Numbered from the stretch's first letter, positions 6,134-14,664 are shown. The stretch: DNA of 35,060 nucleotides from Corynebacterium sp. p3-SID1145 (GCA_025144245.1 JALXXC010000016.1:1-35060), one strand, 5' to 3'. The notes: a model not told the origin generated them from the sequence alone. A program made the numbers and translations.

Positions 6134-8950
6134 ATGACTGCGACAATCACATCCCCAGCTGCGCACCTGGTCCGCGAAATAGGTTCCGACCAGACGATTT
6201 CCACACGCCAGATCGACCGCATCAAGTACGCGCACGACGCGTCGCACTTCCTCTACACCCCGCAGGTGGTGGCGGAAGCCCGCAACGCAAGCGACGTCGC
6301 CGCCGCCTTCCGCGCGTCGATTTCATCCGGCTTCCCGGTTGTGCTGCGTGCGGGCGGCACGTCGCTGTCCGGCCAGGCCGGCGGCGGGGGCATGCTTGTC
6401 GACGTGCGCAAGCACTTCCGCGGCGTCGAAGTCCTGGACGGCGGAAAACACGTGCGAGTGCAGCCGGGGTCGACGGTGCGCCAGGTCAACGCACACCTGG
6501 CCCCCTACGGCCGCAAGCTGGGGCCGGACCCGGCCTCCGAAGGTGCGGCGACGCTGGGCGGCGTGATCTCCAACAACTCCTCGGGCATGGCGTGCGGCAC
6601 GCAGTACAACACCTACAACACGCTCGAATCCCTGACCTTCGTGCTGCCGTCGGGCACTGTCATCAACACCGCACACCCGGACGCGGAGGCGCAGTTCGCG
6701 CGGGAGGAACCCGAGCTCGCGGACAAGCTCGAACAGCTGAAACGCCGCGTGCGAGGCAACGCAGAATCCGTGAAGAAGATCCAGCAGCACTTCGCGCTGA
6801 AGAACACGATGGGCTATTCGCTCAACGCGTTCCTGGACTACGAGTCCCCGCTGGACATTTTCACGCACCTGCTGGTTGCCTCCGAGGGAACGCTGGCGTT
6901 CATCGCCGAGGCGGTTCTCCGCACCGTCGAGGTGCCGAAGCTGAAGACCACCACCATCGCCGTGTACCCCACGATCGATGCGGCGACGCGCTCCCTGCCG
7001 GCGCTCTTCGATTCCCACGCGGCGACGCTCGAGCTGATGGATTCCCGTTCCATTGCTGTTGGCCGCGGCTTCGACTCCGTGCCGGAGCAGATCACTGGCT
7101 TCGAACTCGACGCCCAGGCCGCGCTGCTGATCGAGTACCACGCCGATGAGGAAGAGCAGCTGCGCGAATACGAGCGCGCCGGGGCGAAACTGCTCGAGGA
7201 GCTGGACCTGGAAACTCCCGCGGCGTTCTCGACGGATCCGAAGCAGGCGGCGAAGGCGTGGGCCTTCCGCAAGGGCCTCTACGCCCAAGTCGCCGAAGCG
7301 CGCCCGTCCGGAACGACAGCGCTGTTGGAGGACATCGCCGTCCCCGTCGCCGACTTGGCCGACACATGCGGCGGGCTGCAACAGCTTTTCGACGAATACT
7401 CCTACGACGACGCCGTCATCTTCGGCCACGCCAAAGACGGCAACATCCACTTCCTGATCACCGACCGCTTTGAGGGCGATGAGAACCTAGGCCGCTACGA
7501 CGGCTTCAACGAAGCGATGGTCGACCTGGTGCTCGGTGCCGGCGGCAACCTCAAAGCCGAGCACGGCACCGGACGCGTCATGGCGCCGTACGTGCGCCGC
7601 CAATACGATGATGAGCTGTACAGCGTCATGGTGGAGATCAAGCGCGCCGCCGACCCGCGCGGAGTCATGAACCCGGGCGTGATCATCACCGACGACGAGC
7701 GCGAGCACATGAAGAATTTCAAGCTCAACCCACAGGTGGAAGATGAGATCGATCCGTGCGTGGAGTGCGGCTACTGCGAGCCGGTGTGCCCGTCACGCGA
7801 CCTGACGATGACGCCGCGCCAGCGCATCGTCGTCCGCCGTGCTCGCGCCCAGGCGATCAAGGACGGCGACACCGAGCTGGTCAAGCACATCGATAAGGAA
7901 TACCAGTACGAGGGAATCGACACCTGTGCCGTCGACTCCATGTGCGTGACCGCGTGCCCGGTGGGAATCGACACCGGCAAGTTCATCAAATCCCTGCGCC
8001 GTGGCCAGGCCGGCGCTGTCGAATCAGCTGGATGGGCCGCCGCGGCGAAGGCGTGGGGCCCGGGAAACAAGTTGGCGTCCACCGCGCTGACCGGCGCCTA
8101 CTACATGCCCACCTCCCTGGTGCAGAAAGTCACGGGCGTCGCCCGCGCACTCGCCGGCGACGACACTGTGCCGGACTACCGCCCGGAGCTGACCAGGGGC
8201 GGGATGTCGCGCGCCAAGACCTTCGGTACCCGTATCGGCGACCCGAACGCGGAACCCGTCGGCGTATTCGTTCCTGCCTGCGTGAACTCCATGTTCGGCC
8301 CGCAGGGCGAAGGCATCGGCGCCTCCGCCGCGTTCGCGAAGCTGGTTGAGCGCGCCGGGCTGTCGCTCGTTGTCCCGGAGGGGATCGACGGCATGTGCTG
8401 CGGCACCCCGTGGGCGTCGAAGGGCATGGCCACCGGCCACGACATCATGCAGCGCCGCGTCAACGACGAGCTCATCGCCGCTACCGACGGGGGTCGCTTG
8501 CCGGTCATCGTCGACGCCACCAGCTGCACCCACGGTTTCCAAGACATGGCCGAGACCATCGGCATCACCGTCATCGATGCCGTTGCCTTTGTGAACGACG
8601 AGGTGGTGGACAAGCTCACCGTGAACAGCAAGGTCGACTCGATCACGCTGCACCCGACGTGCTCCGCGAAGCATCTTTCGCTTATCGATGCCCTCAGTCA
8701 GGTCGCGTCCGCCGCCGCCGAGGAGGTGCACGTGCCGCCGGAGTGGAACTGCTGCGGCTATGCCGGCGACCGAGGCATGCTCCACCCGGAGCTCACCGAG
8801 GCCGCAACCAAGCGCGAAGCCGAGGAAGTCGCGGAATTGGGCGCGCAGTGCCACGCCTCCTCCAACCGCACCTGCGAGCTCGGTATGACGGCCGCCACCG
8901 GCAAGGATTACGAGCACGTCCTGGAAATCCTGGAGCGGGTCAGCCGTTAG
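6134..8950 (+). CDS. FAD-linked oxidase/Fe-S protein, D-lactate dehydrogenase (Dld-II) type
   Basis: This 938-residue fusion protein probably oxidises D-lactate or a related 2-hydroxy acid and passes electrons to the respiratory chain. Residues from about 40 to 270 form the FAD-binding PCMH domain (G-G-T-S-L-S-G-Q near 73; G-A-A-T-L-G-G-V-I-S-N-N-S-S-G near 137). The GlcD-type C-terminal substrate domain follows to about 530. Then come two Fe-S motifs: C-x2-C-x2-C-x3-C-P at 542, and C-x5-C-x3-C-P at 598. Two CCG redox motifs follow at about 755 and 873. Length and order match the Dld-II/glycolate-oxidase fusion family (about 930 residues). It is divergent from the XRE/ABC cassette, and its stop overlaps the convergent helicase-associated gene. 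Substrate assignment is by family only. Confidence 0.85.
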   Translation: MTATITSPAAHLVREIGSDQTISTRQIDRIKYAHDASHFLYTPQVVAEARNASDVAAAFRASISSGFPVVLRAGGTSLSGQAGGGGMLVDVRKHFRGVEVLDGGKHVRVQPGSTVRQVNAHLAPYGRKLGPDPASEGAATLGGVISNNSSGMACGTQYNTYNTLESLTFVLPSGTVINTAHPDAEAQFAREEPELADKLEQLKRRVRGNAESVKKIQQHFALKNTMGYSLNAFLDYESPLDIFTHLLVASEGTLAFIAEAVLRTVEVPKLKTTTIAVYPTIDAATRSLPALFDSHAATLELMDSRSIAVGRGFDSVPEQITGFELDAQAALLIEYHADEEEQLREYERAGAKLLEELDLETPAAFSTDPKQAAKAWAFRKGLYAQVAEARPSGTTALLEDIAVPVADLADTCGGLQQLFDEYSYDDAVIFGHAKDGNIHFLITDRFEGDENLGRYDGFNEAMVDLVLGAGGNLKAEHGTGRVMAPYVRRQYDDELYSVMVEIKRAADPRGVMNPGVIITDDEREHMKNFKLNPQVEDEIDPCVECGYCEPVCPSRDLTMTPRQRIVVRRARAQAIKDGDTELVKHIDKEYQYEGIDTCAVDSMCVTACPVGIDTGKFIKSLRRGQAGAVESAGWAAAAKAWGPGNKLASTALTGAYYMPTSLVQKVTGVARALAGDDTVPDYRPELTRGGMSRAKTFGTRIGDPNAEPVGVFVPACVNSMFGPQGEGIGASAAFAKLVERAGLSLVVPEGIDGMCCGTPWASKGMATGHDIMQRRVNDELIAATDGGRLPVIVDATSCTHGFQDMAETIGITVIDAVAFVNDEVVDKLTVNSKVDSITLHPTCSAKHLSLIDALSQVASAAAEEVHVPPEWNCCGYAGDRGMLHPELTEAATKREAEEVAELGAQCHASSNRTCELGMTAATGKDYEHVLEILERVSR

Positions 8951-11004
8951 GCCAGCACCACTTTCGTGATGCGCGGCAGGGCGATGCGCACGATCGAGTC
9001 GGTGGCCGCGACATGGGCGTCGACCTGACCGGCTGTGACCGACAACGGCAGCGCCGTGAGCGTCTGGCCGCGCCCGTTCTTATCCACGTAGCCGAGCGTG
9101 ACCTGCCGCTTGCCGCGCGCCGCGGCGCGCAGCATCTCAATAGTGTCGCCGGTCGTTGGTGCTTCCGCTTGGGAATCGCCGGAGCGCAAGTGCGAGATGA
9201 TCCGTTCGGCCTGTTCCTCGCTCACAGCAGTCGGCCGCGGCAGGTGCGACGGAGTGGCGGGAACGAGCGCCGGCTCAGGGGCCATGTTCAGCTGGACCCC
9301 GGACTCGTCCTCGGCGGTGGGCTGGAGCCCGGCTTTACGGAGCGCGTCCATGAGTTTCGGGAGCGGTAGCTGCGACACCGCCACTGTCGGCGCGAGCGGG
9401 CGGATCAGGCCACCGAGCTTTTCCGCCGCTGCCGTGATCAGTGAGGGATCCGCGCTGCGGAGATAGCTCATGGCCGCGCCAGCCCGGATAGAGCCGTGCG
9501 TGCGGGCAGTGTCGTCGATGAGGAACGTGATGCCCTGCGGCACCTCGCCCACGACATGCCGCTCAAGCCAGGCGTGGATCTCATCGTCGGTGAGACCGGA
9601 GTCCAGGCCGCGGCGCACGGCCGCATCGGACACACGCCACACGCTGGCGACGCCGGGGGATTCAAGATCGGCGATGCGCTCCAAGAATGAGCCCATGTCC
9701 GGCTCCAGCGGGCCGGGGGCGAGCACCGTCATGTCGGCCTGCGCAATGAGCGTGTCCACGGGCGGCGGAACCAGCGCGCGCGTGGCGGCGGCGGTGTCGG
9801 CACCGACGAGAAGCGCCGTGAGCGGGGAAGACGCAGCTGACGTGGAGTCGAGCGCACCGACGAAGCGGGCTTCGTCGACCACAGTCCCGATGAAGCCCGG
9901 AGGCAGCTGGGAGGCGGCCAGCGGCGCGTGGAAAAAGAGGTCGTGCGGGTCGCCGTTGTGGCGCAGCACGGTGAGTCGTGCGCCGCGTGCGTCGGGGGAG
10001 TGCATCTCCGGGGAGAGCAGTTTCTCCTCCAGATCTGTGCGCCACGGCGAGGCCGCCCAGCCGGCCAGCAAGATGGCCCACTGGTCGGGCAGGGTGGCAT
10101 CTAGCCAGGTGAGTGCGTCTTTTGTGGCGGCGAGCACGTCTGTGTCCTCCACGTTGCCGCGCCCGATCAGACCGGCGGATTCGCCGATGGTGATGAGCAG
10201 GCTTGGATCGAACCCCAGCTCTTTGTCCATGCTCGTGCGCGCCCGCACCCCGACGGAGCCGTCCTTGTTGAGCGGCACGGGTTCTGCGAGGAGCAGCGTG
10301 ATCAGCTGACGGAGCTGCCGCACGGCATCTAAACCCTGCGTCGCAGCTGCGGTGTCGACTGCGTCCTGGTCGACCTGCTGCTCTTCTGGGGCTCTCATGG
10401 GGAAGGTCCGCGGCGGCTGGCCGCGGAGCACGTCGCGCACCGGACGGGGGAGGCGGACGGTGTTGCCGTTGACGCGGACGAGCAGCTCCTTGGCGATCAA
10501 TTTCGCGATGGGGGAGTCCGGGTCGGCGTCCGGAGCGGCGGCCCTCGTGGTGCCCACGCCACCGTTCGCGGCGAGAGTGTCCAACACTTTGCGCTCGGGG
10601 GCGGGGAGTTCGGCGACGAGCTGCTCCACGTTGTCGGGGACCGGATCGGTCACCCGCCAACCCGATGGGACCGCGCTGAGTACCCCCGGTGCGATGCGCA
10701 GACCGTTGTCGGGCCCGAAGACCAACGCGAGCGTGCGCAGGTTCTCCACTTGCCCGGCCGCGGCCTCTTCAGACGCATCATAGGGCTCGAATTCTGCGCC
10801 GGCATCGGCGAGACGTTCAAGAAGGGCCAGGTCCGGGGCGGTGAGGCGTCGTAAAGCGCGTGCTGTCGAACCGGGAAGCGTGAGGCGCGCAGCGAGTGAA
10901 TTCAGCTGCGGCGGGGCAGGAAAGAATGCGTCGGGGCGCGCGGCGATGAGCGCGCGGAGGGCGTCGTCGTCGAAATCGGTGAGCGATTGGGCGAAGGAAG
11001 TCAT
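8947..11004 (-). CDS. Helicase-associated (XPB/Ssl2 N-terminal-like) protein
   Basis: This 685-residue protein lacks Walker A and DEAD/DEAH motifs, so it is not itself a helicase. It matches the actinobacterial helicase-associated family (Helicase_C_3/XPB-Ssl2-like, equivalent to mycobacterial Rv0862c), normally encoded next to the XPB helicase. The last 75 residues, containing the segment G-K-R-Q-V-T-L-G-Y-V-D and a run of short strands, look like a WYL-type ligand-binding fold. It probably works with the XPB protein in DNA repair, but its activity is not established. Here it is separated from the XPB gene by the ABC cassette and the dehydrogenase. Its stop overlaps the stop of the dehydrogenase on the other strand. 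Confidence 0.8.
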   Translation of the reverse strand: MTSFAQSLTDFDDDALRALIAARPDAFFPAPPQLNSLAARLTLPGSTARALRRLTAPDLALLERLADAGAEFEPYDASEEAAAGQVENLRTLALVFGPDNGLRIAPGVLSAVPSGWRVTDPVPDNVEQLVAELPAPERKVLDTLAANGGVGTTRAAAPDADPDSPIAKLIAKELLVRVNGNTVRLPRPVRDVLRGQPPRTFPMRAPEEQQVDQDAVDTAAATQGLDAVRQLRQLITLLLAEPVPLNKDGSVGVRARTSMDKELGFDPSLLITIGESAGLIGRGNVEDTDVLAATKDALTWLDATLPDQWAILLAGWAASPWRTDLEEKLLSPEMHSPDARGARLTVLRHNGDPHDLFFHAPLAASQLPPGFIGTVVDEARFVGALDSTSAASSPLTALLVGADTAAATRALVPPPVDTLIAQADMTVLAPGPLEPDMGSFLERIADLESPGVASVWRVSDAAVRRGLDSGLTDDEIHAWLERHVVGEVPQGITFLIDDTARTHGSIRAGAAMSYLRSADPSLITAAAEKLGGLIRPLAPTVAVSQLPLPKLMDALRKAGLQPTAEDESGVQLNMAPEPALVPATPSHLPRPTAVSEEQAERIISHLRSGDSQAEAPTTGDTIEMLRAAARGKRQVTLGYVDKNGRGQTLTALPLSVTAGQVDAHVAATDSIVRIALPRITKVVLA

Positions 11005-11057
11005 TGCGGGGGTGAGTTTACGTGCGTTTTGCGCGCTGACGTGAAAGAATGAGGTTT

Positions 11058-11258
11058 ATGGCTAAAGACCTCGAGAACATCACCCTGATCAACCCGGCGT
11101 GGCCTGCGCACACCCCGGGTAACGGACACCCGGTGACGGAGATTTCCTCCAAGCTCACGGGTGCCAACAGCCCCTTCGGCAACGAGCTGATCCTACCCCG
11201 CCCGTGGGAGGAGACCGGTTACGTGCACAACACTCTGCGCATCAACACCGCGCAGTAG
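11058..11258 (+). CDS. Small conserved-looking protein of unknown function
   Basis: The product is 66 residues, rich in proline, asparagine and glycine, with no membrane segment, signal peptide or cysteine. I do not recognise the family. Codon use is like the neighbours, and a strong terminator follows 20 nt after the stop, which supports a real single-gene transcript. The frame could also begin at an ATG at 11049. I prefer 11058 (M-A-K-D-L) because GAGG (11051-11054) lies just upstream. It is divergent from the helicase-associated gene, as is the small gene Rv0863 in mycobacteria as I recall that locus. Confidence 0.68.
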   Translation: MAKDLENITLINPAWPAHTPGNGHPVTEISSKLTGANSPFGNELILPRPWEETGYVHNTLRINTAQ

Positions 11259-11278
11259 GTCCGCGTCTCGGCGCACAT

Positions 11279-11318
11279 ACCGCGCACCGTCCCGTGTTGG
11301 GAGGTGCGCGGTTTTCTC
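11279..11318 (+). terminator. Rho-independent terminator
   Basis: A perfect 10-bp stem (11279-11288 with 11303-11312) can be extended by inner pairs and is followed by TTTTC. It ends the 66-residue gene. Confidence 0.85.
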
Positions 11319-11322
11319 GCAT

Positions 11323-11353
11323 TTGCAGTGATAGACAGGCCTGTACGTTAAAT
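11323..11353 (+). promoter_or_regulatory. Candidate promoter with palindrome before the broken sulfur gene
   Basis: TTGCAG (11323-11328) and TTAAAT (11348-11353) could be -35 and -10 elements with a long 19-nt spacer. Between them lies the perfect 10-bp palindrome ACAGGCCTGT (11335-11344), placed as a repressor site would be. The regulator is unknown. Confidence 0.35.
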
Positions 11354-11435
11354 ATGGGACAATCTAGACTAATTGGTTCGCTCGTTGTAGGCTTCCAGGT
11401 GTTTTGAGAACTCGATAGATTCACTGGAGGTTTCC

Positions 11436-12376
11436 ATGATTGTGACCGGCTTGGCGGTCGGCGTGGCGCTCGGCATCGTGATGCAGCGCGGTCGAAGGTG
11501 ACGCTGGACCAGCCCTGGTATCGCAAGCCGCTGCACCCGTGCACTGCCGGCGCTGTCATCGGCCTGCTGGGCGTGCTGGCATGGCCGCTGTCCGCGGCGA
11601 GCGGCCGCAATTCCGGCCTGAGCATCACCACCCCTTCGGCGCACCTGACCAGCTACATCACCACGGGTGAGGCCGAGTACCTCAACTGGGGCACCCTGCT
11701 GGTCCTGGGCATCCTTGTCGGCTCCTACATTGCCGCGAAGGTCTCCGGCGAATTCCGCATCCGCGTTCCGGATGCCGTCACCTCCGTCCGCGCCATCTTC
11801 GGCGGCATCGGAATGGGCGTCGGCGCCTCCCTGGCCGGCGGCTGCACCGTCGGCAACGGCATGGTCCAGACGTCGTTGTTCAGCTACCAGGGCTGGGTCG
11901 CGCTGGCGTTCATTGCGCTCGGCGTCTACGTCGGTGCGAAGCTGTGGCTGAAGCCGTCCGGCGTGAAGCAGGGAACAGTCGACGCGGGCGTGTACACCAC
12001 CGACGAGTCGATCAGTGCACCTGAGCTCGCCGGAGCGGTCGCCGAAGAGGCTCCCGCCGCTCCTGCGGCCAAGTTCAACATCGTTTCCGTTTCCGGCGGC
12101 GTCGGCCTGAAAACGAAGCCGAAGCAGGCCACGAGCGCGCGTCCGCTGGGCAACGGGCGTTACGCCCTGGACACTCTCGGTGCGGTGTGCCCGTTCCCGC
12201 TCATCGAGGCGAAGCAGGCCATGGCCGAGCTTGAGCCGGGTGAAGAGCTCGTCATCGACTTCGACTGCACCCAGGCCACCGAGTCCATCCCGCAGTGGGC
12301 CGCTGACAACGGCCACGGTGTGAAGGACTTCGTGCAGAAGCAGGATGCGGGCTGGCAGATCACGGTCGTAAAGTAG
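11436..12376 (+). pseudogene. Broken YeeE/YedE (thiosulfate uptake) - TusA fusion gene
   Basis: The gene starts well: CTGGAGG lies 5 nt before the ATG, and the first 20 residues are the YeeE/TsuA N-terminus ending in M-Q-R-G-R. In the family, R-G-R is followed by F-C and then about half of the transporter. Here the frame hits TGA at 11499-11501. The sequence resumes in another frame with K-V-T-L-D-Q-P-W-Y-R, which is mid-protein YeeE sequence. An internal deletion with a frameshift is the simplest reading. The substrate-path cysteine after R-G-R and the first A-G-G-C motif are lost; only the second A-G-G-C-T-V-G-N remains. The size of the loss (roughly 150-190 residues) is estimated from family layout. 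Thiosulfate uptake by this protein should be abolished. Confidence 0.75.
11498..12376 (+). CDS. Residual frame: C-terminal YeeE half plus TusA-like domain
   Basis: This open frame of 292 residues begins with a GTG that overlaps the TGA ending the N-terminal fragment (GTGA), so re-initiation could in principle translate it. It holds about four or five transmembrane helices with A-G-G-C-T-V-G-N-G (near residue 114), a linker rich in A, E and P, and a C-terminal TusA/SirA sulfurtransferase domain. That domain has the C-P-F-P-L motif near residue 230; its cysteine normally carries persulfide sulfur. The TusA domain looks intact and could be the selected part. Some annotation may call this a YeeE/YedE family protein; I regard it as the remainder of a disrupted gene. 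Confidence 0.6.
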   Translation: MTLDQPWYRKPLHPCTAGAVIGLLGVLAWPLSAASGRNSGLSITTPSAHLTSYITTGEAEYLNWGTLLVLGILVGSYIAAKVSGEFRIRVPDAVTSVRAIFGGIGMGVGASLAGGCTVGNGMVQTSLFSYQGWVALAFIALGVYVGAKLWLKPSGVKQGTVDAGVYTTDESISAPELAGAVAEEAPAAPAAKFNIVSVSGGVGLKTKPKQATSARPLGNGRYALDTLGAVCPFPLIEAKQAMAELEPGEELVIDFDCTQATESIPQWAADNGHGVKDFVQKQDAGWQITVVK

Positions 12377-12404
12377 ACCGGGCTGCCGCACCTTGACCAA
12401 ACTG

Positions 12405-12446
12405 AAAGGGCGCTCTTCCCCGTGGGTGGGGAAGAGCGCCCTTTTT
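12405..12446 (+). terminator. Strong terminator between convergent genes
   Basis: A perfect 17-bp stem (12405-12421 with 12428-12444) closes a 6-nt loop, with a T run on the plus strand (12442-12446). It may also act for the rpf gene arriving from the other side, where only TTT follows the stem. Confidence 0.92.
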
Positions 12447-12478
12447 GGCGTTTAGCTCTCAGGTGGAGGCTTAGCCGT

Positions 12479-13345
<867 letters not shown>

Positions 13346-13696
13346 ACTTGTGTACCTTGGGTAATTCTGCGAATTTCTGTTCGCTTTTGCTCCGCCAGCC
13401 GGACAAAACTGAACGTGGCTGGCGGCGTTTAAGGTCACGCCCGTGTTCGGGGCATGGCCAAAACTGTATCTGTTTATAACGATTGCGTCACGTTACCGAC
13501 ACGAATTGTGAAACATGTGAAAGATGTGACTTCGAGGCATTGACAGATCGAAGTCTTCACCTGCGAAAAAGGCATTTTTAGTGACGTGCGGCACACTTGC
13601 TGTGTTGGGCGTGTCGGATTTGCCGGCTAGGCCGTGCACGCGACGCGCGCTAGACTGTACTCTTTGAATTCTTTCGACTATCGGTGGTGAACACGC
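13346..13696. other. Divergent rpf/csp regulatory region with stacked repeats
   Basis: No gene is seen here. The region holds a 9-bp inverted repeat (13392-13400 with 13417-13425, 16-nt loop), and TAACG-N9-CGTTA (13477-13481 with 13491-13495). It also holds three TGTGA-containing 9-nt units in tandem (about 13507-13533) and an 8-bp inverted repeat GACTTCGA/TCGAAGTC (13528-13535 with 13548-13555). A TATAAA on the minus strand (13473-13478) could be the rpf -10, giving a leader of about 280 nt. TAGACT (13651-13656) could be the csp -10. Binding proteins are unknown. Confidence 0.5.
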
Positions 13697-14080
13697 ATGC
13701 CAGTAGGAAAAGTGAAGTGGTTTGATGCCGAAAAGGGCTTCGGCTTCGCTTCCAACCCGGGGGACGAGGATGTCTACGTGGGCAAGAACGTCCTGCCCGA
13801 CGGAGTGGACGAGCTCTTCCCGGGCCAGCGGATCGAATTCGATTTCGCCGCCGGCCGCCGCGGCCCCCAAGCGCTGCGCGTGAAGGTCCTCGACGAGCCG
13901 CGCCGCCGCCCGGTGCACCGCCGCAAGCCCGAGGAACTGGCCAGCATGCTCGCAGACGTGATGTCCATGCTCGAAACGCAGGTACAGCCGGCGCTCGACG
14001 CGGGCCGCTACCCGGAGCGCAAGGAATCCCGCCAGATCGCGGAGATTCTGCGCGCCGTGGCCAAGGAGCTCGACGTCTAG
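13697..14080 (+). CDS. Cold-shock domain protein with C-terminal extension (CspB type)
   Basis: This 127-residue protein has an N-terminal cold-shock domain (about 1-68), which binds single-stranded RNA or DNA and acts as an RNA chaperone. RNP1 is K-W-F-D-A-E-K-G-F-G-F (7-17). RNP2 is D-V-Y-V-G, where the usual histidine after V-F-V is glycine. A basic Arg-rich linker and a helical C-terminal tail of about 55 residues are added. Common Csp proteins are about 67 residues; this long form matches the actinobacterial CspB class near rpf. GGTGGTGA lies about 7 nt before the ATG. It is convergent with DUF2771 and divergent from rpf. Confidence 0.88.
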   Translation: MPVGKVKWFDAEKGFGFASNPGDEDVYVGKNVLPDGVDELFPGQRIEFDFAAGRRGPQALRVKVLDEPRRRPVHRRKPEELASMLADVMSMLETQVQPALDAGRYPERKESRQIAEILRAVAKELDV

Positions 14081-14091
14081 TCCAGCCCTAA

Positions 14092-14637
14092 CTATTCAGC
14101 CTCCGTCGTGAACGCCCATGTGGTCACGACGGGGGTTTCTTCGCCTTCACCGTCCTTGCCGACAAGGAGAGTGGACACCTCGATGACCACAAGCCCGGTG
14201 TCGTTGCCGTCCTTCTGCGTGGTCACGGGAATGTCCACCTCGGTAGCCTCGCCGGGAGTGAAGGTGCGCTCGGTGTTGGCCGCCGGATCGTCGTAAATGC
14301 TGAGCACCGACCACTGCTGCTGGCCGACCTCCTTTGGCACAGTGATGCGGACGGACTCGGCGCCGGCGGTGTCGATACGCGCCACCTCGCCCTCCGGGCA
14401 CTCCGCGCCGAACTCGCACACGCTGAACGGCGTGGCTGAGACATCTGTGTCCCCGGCGGCCGCGGTGACCTCGATCTGGTCTGGCGGGGTGGCGGGGCGG
14501 GACTGCTGCCAGTTCAAGAAGAAATACAGGCCGGCGACAATGGCCACGACCGCGACGGCGATGAGGGTCACCGTCAGGGCAGTGCTCGATTTTCCGGTCG
14601 TGCTGTTCACGTTGCTGTCCGTCTTGCTTTCCGCCAT
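14092..14637 (-). CDS. DUF2771 family membrane-anchored protein
   Basis: This 181-residue protein has a short cytoplasmic N-terminus, one transmembrane helix (about 21-42) and an exported domain of about 135 residues, with two cysteines (about 74 and 80) that could form a disulfide. It matches DUF2771, an actinobacterial family of unknown function also found near cspB in mycobacteria. TAGACT lies 8 nt before the ATG, suggesting a nearly leaderless transcript. Its end faces the cold-shock gene with an 11-nt gap. Confidence 0.78.
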   Translation of the reverse strand: MAESKTDSNVNSTTGKSSTALTVTLIAVAVVAIVAGLYFFLNWQQSRPATPPDQIEVTAAAGDTDVSATPFSVCEFGAECPEGEVARIDTAGAESVRITVPKEVGQQQWSVLSIYDDPAANTERTFTPGEATEVDIPVTTQKDGNDTGLVVIEVSTLLVGKDGEGEETPVVTTWAFTTEAE

Positions 14638-14645
14638 GCCTGAAC

Positions 14646-14651
14646 AGTCTA
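14646..14651 (-). promoter_or_regulatory. -10 element of the DUF2771 gene
   Basis: TAGACT on the minus strand fits the TANANT -10 consensus and lies 8 nt before the ATG at 14637. No Shine-Dalgarno is seen. A leaderless or very short-leader mRNA is inferred. Confidence 0.4.
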
Positions 14652-14664
14652 GCGGCGGGGCGAG

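Noticed and set aside
6323..7450. Minus-strand open frame (375 codons) inside the dehydrogenase gene
   Set aside because: Shadow of the real gene, with Arg/Val/His-rich composition and no domain.
13392..13425. 9-bp inverted repeat as a transcription terminator
   Set aside because: It lies between divergent promoters and has no T run on either side.
13540..13545. TTGACA inside the 8-bp inverted repeat as a csp -35
   Set aside because: No -10 hexamer follows at the right distance.
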